This document shows positions 24,063 to 36,500 of a stretch of DNA of 64,000 nt, one piece after another. Below the pieces are notes generated by a model, which was given only the letters and a program-made list of their open reading frames with translations, was not told the origin of the DNA and did no database searches. Origin of the DNA: Ophiodon elongatus (lineage: Eukaryota; Chordata; Actinopteri; Perciformes; Hexagrammidae); NCBI GenBank assembly GCA_016806645.1, contig JACSYO010000527.1, forward strand, positions 1,109,001 through 1,173,000, read 5' to 3'. A program made the translations under genes and the position numbers. How positions within the stretch are numbered: the stretch's first letter is position 1; each line of letters begins with the position of its first letter.

Positions 24063-24169
24063 GCCAACCCCCCCAACACGGCACGAATACTTTAACTCAT
24101 GTCAAGAAGTTATAGACTGTGTTATTCGTCTGGAAACATGTGGTGAAGTAGGCCTGTCACAATAATTAC

Positions 24170-24370
24170 GGTATCCGCATATCGTACAATATATGAACTT
24201 GATCATTTTTACGTGATTCACTTACCATATAATATACGGACATGACCTCGATCATTTCTACGGTAACGACTTAACGTACGATTTATGACATGACCTCGAT
24301 AGTTTTTACGTGTTCGACTTTTCGTACGATATATGGACATGACCTCGTTCATTTATACATACGATTTATC
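24170..24370. repeat. degenerate ~49-bp tandem repeat, about four copies
   Basis: CATGACCTCG recurs at 24241, 24289 and 24338, with a diverged copy near 24193. Each is followed by an ATCATTT/AGTTTTTACG and CGTACGATTTATG-like sequence. Confidence 0.75.
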
Positions 24371-25420
24371 GTTTATCAATTTTAATGCATTGCACGGACA
24401 GTGAACATTTCTATTAACATAACAGCCCCGAGAGTTGATTTAAGGTACTGTTTTGGATGTGTGGTTGTATTTTATAAATTTTTTTCACATTCCAATTCCA
24501 ATGTCTCTTAAGGGTTAATTAAGTTCTTTGCTCTTTGAAAGTACTTGCAATATTATATTGTCATTATACCAGTGCCATAAAATGGTCTAAAAATGAAGAT
24601 AATATTGTTTATAAGAAAAAGATGAGTTCATGAATTCAGCAGCTGTAAAACAGGTCTGAACGTCTCTGAGAAGGAAAAGCAGGTTTTTATTTCTGGGATA
24701 ACTATAAATCATGGGAGTCGATGGATGTGACCTAAATGATCAGAGCTATAATTAGATAGCGATGAACAAAGTAGCGTCTTTCTCAATGGCCCTTGAATCA
24801 GCACATGACCCGAGTCAATGCTGTTTGGCTTCGCCGAGACCGACAGTTGTTTCGGGTAGTGATGCTCAGTCTGGCTCTGCTGGGGAGTGTCTGTTATCAA
24901 TCCTCTGGCAACACCAGCGGGGATGAGAGCTGTGTGTGTTAGAGGATGGTGGAGGGCAGGCAGCACCTTTCCCTCTCACGTTACCGGAGGAGATGAGGGC
25001 CGTGTGTGTTGTTTTTATCTGTCACATGTGTGTTGAAGGATCCCTGTGTGAGTTTCAGACCTCTAGTAGCGCGATGGAGCTGTTTTTCTACGACCGGGTC
25101 CCCGGTTCGTCTGTCTTGTGAGCAAACACCAGGACGCACGTGTGCACGCAGAGTAACGCGATACACAGTCAAACGGTGTCGCAGTGTTACGACGATCAAC
25201 AGGTGGCGGTAACACGCCAAGATATGCTGCAATGCGCCAACAAAGGAGACGAATACAAGCAAGTTAACATGGATCATCTTCCAGTGGAGGAGTGATGGGT
25301 GCAAACAACAGCAGTAGGGGGCCGTGTCCATCAAAATATGCGACGCTCCAATTGCAAAGAACTAAGTCTGGCCTCAGGAAAAACGTCCCTTTACTTATTT
25401 AGTTATTCAGTCCCATAAAC
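24371..25420. other. no gene recognised
   Basis: AT-rich up to 24.7 kb, then more complex. The 25180-25270 part (AGGTGGCGGTAACACGCCAAG, then GCAATGCGCCAACAA) resembles a recurring fish transposon end. No exon is supported. Confidence 0.4.
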
Positions 25421-25429
25421 AGATGTCTA

Positions 25430-25690
25430 GCCCAGGAAACAGCTGTTTCCAGCACTGCATACAGCTGGTTGTAGTCCCACACAAAGCTGTTTCTAGTGTC
25501 ATAAACATCTGTTTCTAGTGTCATAAACAGCTGTTTCTAGTCTAACACACAGCTGCTTCTAGAAATGCAAACAGCTGTTTCTAATCCCGCACACAGCTGT
25601 TTCTAGTCGAATACACAGATGTTTCTAGTCCTGGGAGTTTCTAGCTGTGCAAACAGCTGTTTTATATACCCACGAACAACTGTTCTAGTC
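25430..25690. repeat. degenerate ~30-bp tandem array with E-box cores
   Basis: Units resemble CACACAGCTGTTTCTAGTC and repeat about nine times. Most carry CAGCTG; others carry CATCTG, CAGATG or CAACTG. Confidence 0.8.
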
Positions 25691-25883
25691 ACGTTATTTT
25701 TTTTTACTTGTGATGAATTCGCCAAACGCTGCATTGTGTAAAATGTGAAAAGAAACGTTAGTCAAGCAAACCAAAGTGAGAAATTCACAGAGAGAGAGCT
25801 GGTGTTTCAAGAGGCCGTCGGTGGAAACCTGAGGATGGACCTTTGTGCTGGGGGAGTATCAGTAATGACTGAGCCCCTGCCAT

Positions 25884-25886
<3 letters not shown>

Positions 25887-25966
<80 letters not shown>
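25887..25966. repeat. (AC)n microsatellite
   Basis: About 40 uninterrupted AC units. Confidence 0.97.
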
Positions 25967-25970
<4 letters not shown>

Positions 25971-27530
25971 CTGCCCAATCAACATTTACACTGCCGGGGT
26001 TGAACTGTCTGCAGTGTATCTGTTGTTCACATAAAAACATTCAATAACAAGTTAGGAATTGCCTTAAAAATCACTGAATTCAGTTTCCTGGAGAAAAAAA
26101 AAGCATGTGGGTATTAAAAATGATTTAATCTACTAAAGCTTTGGGGCTGTCAGGAGACGATTCACACCTGAAACGTCAAAGTGTGATTGTTGTGACGGTG
26201 GATTGTGTTGCAGGAGGTTGTTTCAGTCAGCAGCACCATCAGACCTGCAGAAACCTTCTTTAGCTCTCATTGCTCATGCAACTACACCCAGTTGTTCTTC
26301 TACATGTACAAGTGTCAAAGAAAGCAGAAACGGACCGCTGGCCTTTTTTAAATAAACTAAAATATGGTTTGATCACATTTCTAATGAATTAATGTACATT
26401 TCAAATCCTGGTTTACACACAAGATGTTAAATATATTCAGTGAAATTATCTCTGTCTTAAATTCTTGGTACAGAAACCAACAGCATCTTATGTTTGCATC
26501 CGTATCTTTTAAAACTGCATATTGGCCATGAACAGAAGCCAATATTTGGCCATTTCTGCCTGTTTTAGCTTTACTTGTTTTCACATAACATCATAATATT
26601 TTTTTGTGGGCACTTTTTTGAGGTCATGAACTGTATCAGAGTTTAAAAGTATTGAATTTATTGAAATCAAATTTAGAAGCATTAGATACAGAAATACTTC
26701 TTGTAATATGTGAACACACAAATAATGTCAAACTTTAAACTTTAATTATTTTGAAATCAAATTAATTTTCTTGGACACATTTTCTGGTGTAGAAACACTC
26801 CTTATATTTTTATGGCCCACGATCAAAAACTTTTGGCCCTTCCAAAGTTGAAAACCAAAGTTTATCCGCATAAAAATGTCATGAATTATTATTAAATTCT
26901 TCATCGAGTGCTAATGAACCGCAAACTCAAACATCTCCCGGGTTTAGCTAATTGTTGTTCTTGCGACGATGGCGTTCGGTCGTTTGACCAATAAGCTGCT
27001 CACTTTTTAAATGTTTTCGGTGTAAAACTCACTGATTGAAATGTGAGCAGTAAACAGAACGCAGTGAACTGTGCTGATCCCTCGTCTGTCCACCGACTCC
27101 CCGACTTCCGCTGAGTTTGGACTCGACCTGCCGACGGTCGATTGACTTCAACGGACGGAGCATCGCTGCGTCTCTCAGCGGTGACATCATGGTTTCAGGC
27201 TATTTTAAAACTGACTGCAGTGACCCTTCGCCTTGGAATGAGGAGGGGTTGCCCTCTCCTCTCCTCTCCTTTCCTGTCGTCGTCTCCTCTCTCCTCCCCT
27301 CCTCTCCCCCTCTCACATCACCTCCTCCCTTCACTCTCCCCTTCCATCCTGCCCTTCACTCCCTTTTCTTTCCTTCTCTGCTTTTTGTGTCCCTCTTCGT
27401 CTCCAGAGTATTAAACATATTCTTCGAGGAGATCTAGGAGATTAGAGCTTTAAGAATTTGTTACATTAATAATACTTGACAACTGCAGCCCAGCAGTGAA
27501 CCTCAAAATAAATGAATAACCCAAAAATGC
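25967..27530. other. no gene recognised
   Basis: AT-rich to 26.9 kb, then a C/T-rich stretch at 27240-27400 that gives spurious Ser/Pro/Leu open frames. Confidence 0.5.
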
Positions 27531-27955
27531 AACATATCCTCATAAAACGGTTCGTATGACATATTACGAAAGAGTTACTCCGGCAACATGTGTCAATTTC
27601 AGCTCGTTACATAAATACAATCCTTTTTAAAGTCCTCAAAGGAAACCAATCAGTTAAGTTTAGGCAACAAAACGACTTAGTTAGGTTTAGAAGAAGATCG
27701 TTGTTTGGGTTCAAACAATTATGGAAGCGCCGTTACTGAAGTTACGTTGCTGTTAAATAAAAATACAGCTCCTGGGTGTTTGACCGGTCCGACTACAACC
27801 CGCCCTGTGTGGGTTTTTGTGATCTTCATACTTCCTGGTTCATGATTACGTGGATCACATACGAATTTGATTTTGTGGGATATCGACAAATTACAGTACA
27901 TTCACTTTCTAGGTATAGCTACCAACGCTTTATGAGATTAGCCTGCCTAACAACT
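27531..27955 (+). repeat. family B repeat, near full length
   Basis: Runs from CATATCCTCATAAAACGGTTC through AGTTAAGTTTAGGCAACAAA and GATTACGTGGATCACATACG to AGGTATAGCTACCAACGC. It is one of the most complete copies here, at about 420 bp. Confidence 0.65.
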
Positions 27956-28854
27956 AGTTAAAAGCAACAGAGAAGATGAATATTAATTTAATCTCTGCAT
28001 TCAGAGGAGTAAGCTTTTAGATTCTAAAAATACTGAGGTCAGTGGTAACCCCACTCCCACCACACAATATGAGACACCTAAAGCTCTGTATGATTTCAAA
28101 GTGTATTTTTTTAACTCTTCTGTTATTCTGTAAGTTTTATCTCCTTACATGATGGTCTAAATCCAGTTTCCCGACAGTGCCAGGATGTTATATCTTTTTT
28201 TATCTCAAATGAACATATTTTTTGCCTAAAACAGATACATAAAGACATTGACTGATCAGAAGAATATCTTAATCAGTAGTGTAGCAATACATATTGTAAT
28301 GTCTGGGCTTTGATCATAATGGTGTCTGAGGCCTTCAGATCTGACCCATTAGATCATAAATCAAAATAAACCCTGTTAACAATAACTACATCTAGTCTAC
28401 ATCCTCACTATTGACTGTATACATGTTTAGTTATGTTGTTTTTATCATCTGTCTATATAACTAATACCATGTAAGACAAGGAAGTAAGGTTACTGTGTAA
28501 AACACAAGACTGATTCAATTAATAATCCATCAATATGTAAGCAGTGTCTAGATTATTTCAGTGGTTGTTTTGGTAGTTTCATATTTAGTAATGCATCCAG
28601 TGCTTTGTAGGTTGTGTTTTGCTTGCAACAGTAAAACTCCGTCTTCAGAGTCTGCAGCAGTTATTAAATAAAAGCAGCCCAGTATAGTGTGTCACGTATG
28701 CAGCGCAGCAGAAAGTGAAGGTGTGGATGGAGGTCAAGGGGGTTTCAAAATGGAATTTTAGTAAGTGTTTTTGTTTCCAATGTTTAATTTCCATGTCCAC
28801 CATCTTTCCCTGATCTTAACGTTGCCATGTACACATTTTTAAAACATAAAAAAA
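27956..28854. other. no gene recognised
   Basis: AT-rich unique-looking DNA with no supported exon. Confidence 0.5.
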
Positions 28855-29485
28855 TATTTTAATATACCGATACCAGTCCCAGAAATGTCTTCAATACAGC
28901 CTAACCCTGCTGGATCGGATATTGGCTTGTAAACGAGTCTATGCACCAATTAGATATCTCGTTATCATGAATTATTATCAGTTCATCTAGTTAGCGCTAG
29001 CTGTTAGCTGTTAGCAGCCAGTGGGCTAAATAACAGTGCTAACAGCTGATGTTAACGGAGGTTGCATTGAGTTTCATTAAGATGCGTTCAAGCTACTTTC
29101 AGTGAAAACTTTTGGGCAAAAGGTAAATTATAACGGTATCATGATGTATACAATCTTATAAAATATAGTTTTTGGAGAGAAACTTGAATAAATCCAGTTA
29201 TTTGAAGATTTTTTTTATCAAAGCAAATATTTAAATAAAAATCGAATTATTTATTTCCCAACCATTTGCATTGTGTGTTTTTGTCAGAAAATAGGCACTA
29301 TGGATAACAAGTTTAACAGATAACTTAACTTCGAGATAGTTGAAATATTGTTCTGGGACAGTGGTGAAAAAAGTTGGTCTGTATATATATTCTTATATAT
29401 ATATATATTTGTTTTTAACGCAATGTTATTATATCGGCCGATTCAGGTATCGGGGAGGAAAAAATAGTATTGGAACATCTCTAAA
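28855..29485 (+). mobile_element. family C transposon-like repeat (about 630 bp)
   Basis: Begins TATACCGATACCAGTCCCAG, contains CTGCTGGATCGGATATTGG and GAGTCTATGCACCAATTAG, and ends TATCGGCCGATTCAGGTATC then TGGAACATCTCTAAA. A second partial copy lies at 41788-41960. It probably belongs to a non-autonomous DNA transposon family. Confidence 0.55.
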
Positions 29486-30115
29486 TTGGTTTGTTCATAT
29501 ATATAAATGTTTGGTGATACAGTTGGAGTGAACATACTGTACAAAGTAGGCAAAAAATACTTCTAAATGTTCGGTACGAGAAGTACTGTAAAACCGAGTA
29601 GTGTAAAAGACCCATAGGAAAAGAACAAGACCCTACCAAACGCCAAATAGATGAAATATAAGTTCAGAATTGATTCCTGCACACTTTAACCTCAAAGTCA
29701 TCGTTTCATTAAAAATCCGAAGTTCAATGTGATGGAAAATGTTTGTTTGCTGTTTAATGCCATCAAAAGTGTGACAGAAGTAAAAAACTGTGGTTGCAGA
29801 TTTTTAACTAAAGGTGTCGCTATTGTGCAAAGTCATCACATCCATGCAGTAGAGTAAGTACTAAGTAAGTATGGTAAATAACATGTCAAATCAAGTCAAA
29901 GAAAAGAGAAAACATTCAAACCAGCAGATTTAAAAGGTCTTTGTAGTTCTGGGTATGTATAACTGAGGCCCCGTCAGGCACTAGGACCCAGGGGCCTTCC
30001 CCCTGGAGCCCTCCGGGAGCACAGCAGGATTGAATGACAATAAACTGGATGAGATACCGGATGTGCCGAATCTGACCCCAACGGAAAGACTGAAATAGAC
30101 ACTGCAGACCAGCAA
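29486..30115. other. no gene recognised
   Basis: AT-rich, with no domain or clear repeat. Confidence 0.45.
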
Positions 30116-30120
30116 GTCCA

Positions 30121-30166
30121 GGCAGGGGGGGAGAGTGGGGGTGGGAGTGGGTGGGGGTGGGGAGGT
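30121..30166 (+). other. G-quadruplex-prone G-rich tract
   Basis: Six or more runs of three or more G on the plus strand, separated by one to four bases. Confidence 0.6.
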
Positions 30167-30534
30167 AGAACAGGAGGGGAGGGAAGACGAGAGGCAGTGA
30201 ATGAGTGAGGGACGATGACACTAATAATGATAACGATGAAAGTGGTGGATCCAGAAGTAGAGAGAGGGAGATAAGAGAAGTCTAAACATGAGGAGGAAAG
30301 CGTGAGAGAAAGATCAGATTATTTGACACCAGTCACATGTCAATCCACTCGACCCATCACGATCAAAAACAATAACCATTAGAACCATCGACTCGTGATG
30401 TTTGCATTGATTTAATCCTGGTTTTGGAACAATACTTGGTGGGTTATTGTATGAGTATGTATGTATTGAATGAGGGCTGTTTTCAGTGAAGAATTCTTGG
30501 CACTGTAAGCTCTCTAACCAAGCTGTTCTCAGAC

Positions 30535-30800
30535 AGAATTCGTAGCCATACCCACGGAAAATAATTCTACGTAATTCGAAGATATCCCACGAAATTATTT
30601 TGTATGATATCCCCGTAATCATGAATGAGGACGTATAATGATCGCTGAAGCACACACAAGGCGGGCGGACGTGGATGGCTCCAACAAACATCGATCTTTC
30701 AGCCAGGAGGCTGCTTTTCATTTCCCGTGTGAAGCAAGAAGTCAACGTTGATTTATCACGCAACTTCCATACTTCAATTATGACACTTAGATATTTTAAC
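30535..30800 (-). repeat. family B repeat
   Basis: Contains TTCGTAGCCATACCCACGG, GTAATCATGAATGAGGACG and TTTTCATTTCCCGTGTGAAGC in the reverse of family order. A 182-residue minus-strand open frame runs through it but has no domain. Confidence 0.55.
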
Positions 30801-31257
30801 CCAAACCACCATTTGTGTTTCACCATTTTTTCATGATTGTTAGTTTTTGGGGTCTTTTCCATTGTACAAATTGTACAGAAAAGTCATCACATACAAATTG
30901 AGTATTTTCTGATAGTAAAAGATAATTAAAAAATGCCTAGAGTTGTAAAGAATTCAACTCGGAAAGGAAATGCTGGATACCCGGAGCTGAAGGACCAACC
31001 AACTTCATCAGGTTTTAGTTAAATGATAATGTTCTGCCTGCTCTTGTCTGTCACTTTCTCACACCCAAACCTTTAACTAACTAGTTTGTCTTCAAGGTCT
31101 TTCCAATGTAATTCCTAGAGACAATGAGTTTTATGACAAAATACTGACTGAGAAAATGTCATAATACCTTCAGTACACTTGTTAGCTTGGGACTAAATTA
31201 AGTTATTTGGATTAATCATGCCTCTATTAGTGGCTTTCATCTGTGGGAAAAAAAAGT

Positions 31258-31663
31258 TCCTATGAGAAAATGACTCTACTTCTCTCTTGATTTATTCCCT
31301 CAGTAAACATTGGAAACATGAGTTAATGATCTCAATCTCTAGTTTCAAGTCTTCTTCAATACAGCATGATGTTCAGGAGTAAATTAGGGTCCATTTAGAG
31401 TCAAACAGATCATAAAGCAGGGTATGCTTTAGGGCGGGGCTACAAGGTGATTGACAGGTCTCTACATGAGAAGTATACGTTGTCTCTACATCGCTCCTCC
31501 TCAGTCCAAATATGATAACTTCTGTGCATTGGTTGCAAAATAGCCAAGATGGCGACGGCAAAATCGTAAAATCGCCGAACTCAAGGCTCCAAAACATCAG
31601 TCCACAAACCAACGGATGACGTCACCATGACTACGTCCACTTCTTATATACAGTCTGTGGTCA
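31258..31663 (+). repeat. family A repeat, 5'-truncated
   Basis: Starts inside the element at CTATGAGAAAATGACTCTAC, contains CAAGATGGCGACGGCAAAAT and ends at CCACTTCTTATATACAGTCT. Confidence 0.7.
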
Positions 31664-33330
31664 TCAGCTGATGAGCTACACCGGATTCATGTGGTTCTGG
31701 CTATAAAAAGCTCACCACATGAACATGGAGTCCCCTCTCTTTCTTTGCTGTTTTTTGTTTTGTTTGCTTCAGATGTTTTCACACACGCTTTCTTCACTGA
31801 TTACTGCTATTTAATGATAGTTTGTAACTAAATGTGCTACTCGTCTGGTCTCAGCTCAGTCTTGAGTCGTGACAAGCAGCAGCTAAGTGGAGGAAGATGC
31901 AACCATTTACAAAGCAGTGATTCATGATAGTACTGACAACATTGTGGTGTTACAGGTGGAGGATTTAAAGTCAGTTTAATCCCCAAAACACCTAAAAATG
32001 TTAGCACAAATTTATAAAAAGTACCCTTGATAGTGAACACTTCTACTTTGCAAAGACAATCCATCAGGTGTGGCATATGAAGAAGGGGATTGAACAGCTT
32101 GATTCTTCCACAGGTTTTTGTATTGGGCTAGTCCCAATAAAAGAACAGTTCTATCTCAACACAACATTTTGAAGGAGCGCAACATGAAAAATGTATGACC
32201 ATGATTGGAGAGAAATAAGTCTTTGCTGCGCTTCGAAACTTTATTTCAACTAGTGAAAAACAAAAAAAAAGTGTAGCATTTATATTTTAGTGTACCTTAT
32301 CGGCTTTCACCCACGTCTGCAGAAATAATTAAAGGTCCCATTTGAACATGGATGCACAGCGGGCAAACGTTGTGTCTTTTGTGGGATTTTTGTGTTTTCT
32401 GCATAAAACCTTTGTGACCAAATTTTTAGAGAAAGAATCCTTTTTGTGTGCATGGAAAAGGTCTTGGATATTTTTTCTCACAAAAAAATGGAAGCGAAAT
32501 GTCTACTCTGTACTGTGTTATTTCGAAAGAGAGTCGAGACCTTCAACTTCGATTTCAGTGCTGTTTTGTTGTCATCCAAATTTAACGTGATATTTTTGTA
32601 ATACAAACAAACTAAAACATAAAAAAAAACACCTAAACAAAAGGTATTATTGTTGTGGAAGCACACTTTCATTGAATCTAACTTTGACATATTATGAACA
32701 CAAACATGCAGCCATTAGTAATGTTGGTGCGAAAAATAAAATATTCAATGATACGGTAAAGATTCCAAACTGCCTCCTGTTTTTTTTTTTTATTTTGACA
32801 AATGCTGTGCATGAAAATCCCACTTCTTTTCTGACTGGATAAATTACTTGAACGATTGTTAACTAATCAAAGTAGTGGCCAAATATTTATAGTCCACTGA
32901 GAAATTGAGGACTGGCATTGAGGAATTACATTTTTACTCAACAAGTGAGTTGTTTTTTCTATTCACTTCAATACAGTTGAGCTTTTTCTTGTACCATCTA
33001 GCGGCCTTTGGAGGAACTACACCTTGACGTTGCTTCCCGTTGCTAAGTGCTAACTTCTGCACTTGGACGTCTTCTATATTTCCTAATCTTTTAAAGTGAG
33101 CATCTCTTCCTGCACATTTTTACAACTTGTACTTTATCAAAATGTTTTGGAAATGAAAAATCAAAGTAACAAGAAACAAAGTAAAAACTTTCTGTATTTG
33201 TCCAAATTAATTCTTTGAAGACGACACACCGTTCTCTTTCTTTCAAGTTGAAACTCCAGGCTGTTTAGTTTTTTTTTTACAAAGTGTTTTTACTGTTGAA
33301 CTCTGTTTCTACAAGTGTGTGGTTCTATAG
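31664..33330. other. no gene recognised
   Basis: AT-rich with homopolymer runs. Short open frames match no known family. Confidence 0.5.
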
Positions 33331-33349
33331 TGCATTAGTCAATGCATTA

Positions 33350-33659
33350 GCTCCTCCGCTGTGGCGTAACCCCCCCCAGCCCCCTCCCCCCCTCCACCAT
33401 CCATCTCACCATCCATCCATTTTATCATTCGTTCATCTATCCGCCATATTCCTCCTCTCCACACATACTGTCCCCTCCCTTCCTTCTATCCATCCATCCC
33501 TGGTCAATCCCTCCCTCCACCCAACAATACCACTCCTCTCCTCCCATTCAACTCCCCCCCTCCCCCCTCTCCCTCCTGTCCCACCCCAGCGGAGATGGGT
33601 ATTGACATTCTGCATCCGACCTTGAGGACAATCAATCCCAACCCCACATGTCCCCCTCA

Positions 33660-33691
<32 letters not shown>
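33350..33691. repeat. C/T-rich low-complexity stretch ending in (AC)n
   Basis: Dense C-runs at 33370-33395 (G-quadruplex-prone on the minus strand), CATC/CCTCC-rich sequence, then (AC)n at 33662-33691. Confidence 0.8.
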
Positions 33692-33695
<4 letters not shown>

Positions 33696-34574
33696 GACAG
33701 CTACAACACAGCGGGACTGATGTTAACAATCGGTTAATACGACCATTTTCACTGTGGGAGGATCGTTCAGATCTCTTTACATAAAGTCAGCTAACTTTCT
33801 CCAAAAGTCAGTAAAAACACAAATCTAATGTGCAGACTTACAAAACTGTCAACGTGACGAATTCAAATCAAAACGTTTTGAGCGATCCGTCCACCAGGGG
33901 CGAAGGCGATGTACACGATGATAAACCCATCGACCCTGGACGACTTCCCCACCCAACAGCCGAGATGGAGAGTAAGAATAAGAAATCCATTTAAAAGCAT
34001 TTCACCAGCTGCATAATTGAACACACAATCAAAGAGCGAGAAGAGAAAACACACCAGATGATCTGTCGTGTGTGTGCTGCAGAGGAGGATGTTTTATCGG
34101 ATCTTGTGAGTTTGGACTTGTACGTCCGTCTCCGCTTGATCTGACAAGATGCTTTGCCAATTTACTTACAGGAGAGAGAGAGAACTTTAATCTAATCTCA
34201 AGACCACGAAAACAAGCAAAATGTGAACAAAATCTTTATCAAAAAACAACATTAATTTGTTGTTTCCCAAACTATGAACATCCTGTCCATCTCCATCTAG
34301 TTCCCATCTGTTATATCATAGAGACATGCTTTAGCACCACTATCATATTCTGACTTTATGATATTAAGTAAAAAAAGAAGAAGCTGAATCCCTGTTTTTA
34401 AAGCTGCACAAATCTTTTGAATAATTCCATATTTATGAAACTTTTTTCATCCCAAGGTCACGCAGATCATCAATAGTTCATCAGCAGAATCGGATGGCGA
34501 CAGGATGAATTCATGATTACCTCTGATTGGTGGGAGATCCATTCTGCGGCGGCGTGCTGGGGGCGTCCCGGGTG
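33692..34574. other. no gene recognised
   Basis: Unique-looking sequence with no supported exon. Confidence 0.45.
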
Positions 34575-34636
34575 TCCGTGTGTGTGTGTGTGTGTGTGTG
34601 TGCGTGTGCGTGTGCGTGTGCGTGTGCGTGTGCGTC
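34575..34636. repeat. (GT)n / (GTGTGC)n microsatellite
   Basis: GT units passing into GTGTGC hexamers. Confidence 0.95.
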
Positions 34637-34789
34637 CGACGAATAAACTTATAGTACGTCTATGAAACCCAGTGATGAATTTATCTTGACCTTAATGTAC
34701 TTTTGTGATATTTGTGATGCGTTAATCTTATTTTACGGTGTATGATTAACCGTTCTTTGATATCCAGCAGCAGTATTTTATAAGATTAC

Positions 34790-35100
34790 TGTGGCTTTGT
34801 TGTCTTCAGGGTGTGTGTTTGTAAGGCTGGGAAGGATGCTCTCTCCCTCCTCCTCCTCCTACTCCTCTTCTTCTTCTTCCCGGAGCTCCAACCGGAGCGC
34901 TCTGATCTCCTCCTACTCCTCCCGAGGAAACCAACCAGTCCTTTTTTACGCGCGCTGCATCGGAGAGCTCCACTCTCTCTGTCCAAGTTGCGAGGGCATT
35001 CAGGACGCAGGGTTTCCCGTCGGAAACAAAGTGTTTTCAGGGAGAGTCCAGGAGCAGAAGAGGAAGTGGAAGTATCTCCATGCAGAGTAGAAGAAAATGA
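34790..35100. promoter_or_regulatory. CpG-rich block, candidate promoter or noncoding first exon
   Basis: CpG density is clearly above the flanks (several CGCG, CCGG and CGAG clusters). The block sits between a (GT)n tract at 34.58 kb and a (CT)n tract at 35.28-35.33 kb. Long open frames exist on both strands, but they are low-complexity Ser- or Arg-rich and match no family I know. On the plus strand it opens after TTTGTTGTCTTCAG, which resembles a splice acceptor. On the minus strand it would be well placed as a spry3 noncoding first exon about 16 kb upstream of the coding exon. Direction and gene are undecided. Confidence 0.3.
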
Positions 35101-35277
35101 AATACTTGCAGCACCACAATATTTTGGTGTGTAAAAAGCAAACTGCAGCTGGTTGGAGTGAGAAGCTTCAGAGATTAAACACTGAACTTTCTGATCAAAA
35201 TCTTCCCTTTTCTTCCCCGTTTCTGTTCCCGTCCTGCTGTAGTTTCCTCTCCTCTCCCCGAGAGATGAATGACTGAG

Positions 35278-35300
35278 AGCTCTCTCTCTGTCTCTGTCTC

Positions 35301-35332
<32 letters not shown>

Positions 35333-35333
35333 A
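35278..35333. repeat. (CT)n microsatellite
   Basis: Interrupted CT repeat flanking the CpG-rich block. Confidence 0.95.
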
Positions 35334-35589
35334 CACACACACTCCAGTCCCCCCTCCCCTCTCTCTCACCCCTCCTCCCTCTCCCATCACTGAAATCAGT
35401 TCACTTCTGCTTTATGAACATGACGGGGCAGAAGCAGACGTGAAACAAATGTATTTCATCTGATTCATCCTATTTGAGCTCTAACTTAAAGAACATAATG
35501 GGATTAGAGGTTTACTGCCTCGATGCAGAACGCATTGAAGTTAAAGATCAGTATTTGAATAGTTTTGCTGATTCATCTCTGATTTTAGT

Positions 35590-35995
35590 TTGTGGTCGGT
35601 TGACGCAACGTATCCTCAAACAATGTGATATCTTACGAAAAGTCTTTCCTCATTTTTCGTGCGTTTTAATACAAAAGTCCAGCAACACGCAAACATTTCC
35701 GCTCTTTACATGTATACAGTCCTTTCAAAATAAACTTCCACCTTCACAGATAACTACTTAGTTAGGTTTAGGAAAAGATGGCGGTGACGTGTTTCTTAAG
35801 TATGGAAGTTACAGGAACTCTTCTAAAACTTCTCGTTTCACGAGTGGCACGTTTTTGTTTTTATGGTCTTTATACTTCCTGATCATTGATTACGTGGATT
35901 ACAAATTAATTAATTTTGTGGGATAGCTTTAAAGTACAGAGCATCCTTTTTCGTAGGTATAGCTACGAACGCTGGGTCGACCAGTCGGGACCCTG
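35590..35995 (+). repeat. family B repeat
   Basis: Contains TTGACGCAACGTATCCTCA, AGTTAGGTTTAGGAAAAGATG, GATTACGTGGATTACAAATTA and AGGTATAGCTACGAACGCTGG. Confidence 0.65.
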
Positions 35996-36234
35996 AGGTG
36001 TGTCGCAGGAGATTTTATTTGGGTTGCCAAATAAATTAGAAAGATTTCTCTCATAGTCTTTTTTTTATCTGCAGTTCACCTTTGAGCCACATGAGGGAGC
36101 TTGAACGTTCATCTTGTTCTGATACTTATGAAAGACTAGTGTACATTCTGTTTAACTGATTTGAACTTTCTAATTTATAAAGTATTTAACATGTGTATCT
36201 ATTAAATAATATATTTAAAAATACTCCCTATTTT

Positions 36235-36500
36235 CTACTTAGTTACGATCTTTTCCTCAACCCAACTAAGTATTTCACGATCTTTTCCTGAACCTAATTA
36301 AGTATTTCACGATCTTTTTCTAAAAGTGGTTTTGTTGCCTAAACTGTTTCCTGGAAGTTTATTTTAGAAAGACTATACGTGTAACGAGTGTAAATTGAAT
36401 CGTGTTGCTGGACTTTCGTAGGAAAACGCACGAAAAATTATGAGCAACATTTTGTAAGATAATATACGAACCGTTGTATGAGGATACGTTGAAAGGTAAC
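36235..36500 (-). repeat. family B repeat, opposite orientation
   Basis: Contains CCTCAACCCAACTAAGTATTT, GTTGCTGGACTTTCGTAGG and ACGAACCGTTGTATGAGGAT. With the copy at 35590-35995 it forms a diverged inverted pair about 240 bp apart. Confidence 0.65.

Noticed and set aside
27117..27437. 106-codon Ser/Pro/Leu-rich plus-strand frame
   Set aside because: It is translated from a C/T-rich low-complexity stretch; no domain is seen.
30314..30862. 182-codon minus-strand open frame
   Set aside because: It runs through a family B repeat copy and its flank. No domain is seen, and other family B copies have the frame broken.
34786..35340. 184-codon minus-strand frame beginning with an Arg/Glu repeat
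   Set aside because: Its start lies in a (GA)n microsatellite and its end is Arg/Lys low complexity. The CpG-rich block is better explained as noncoding.
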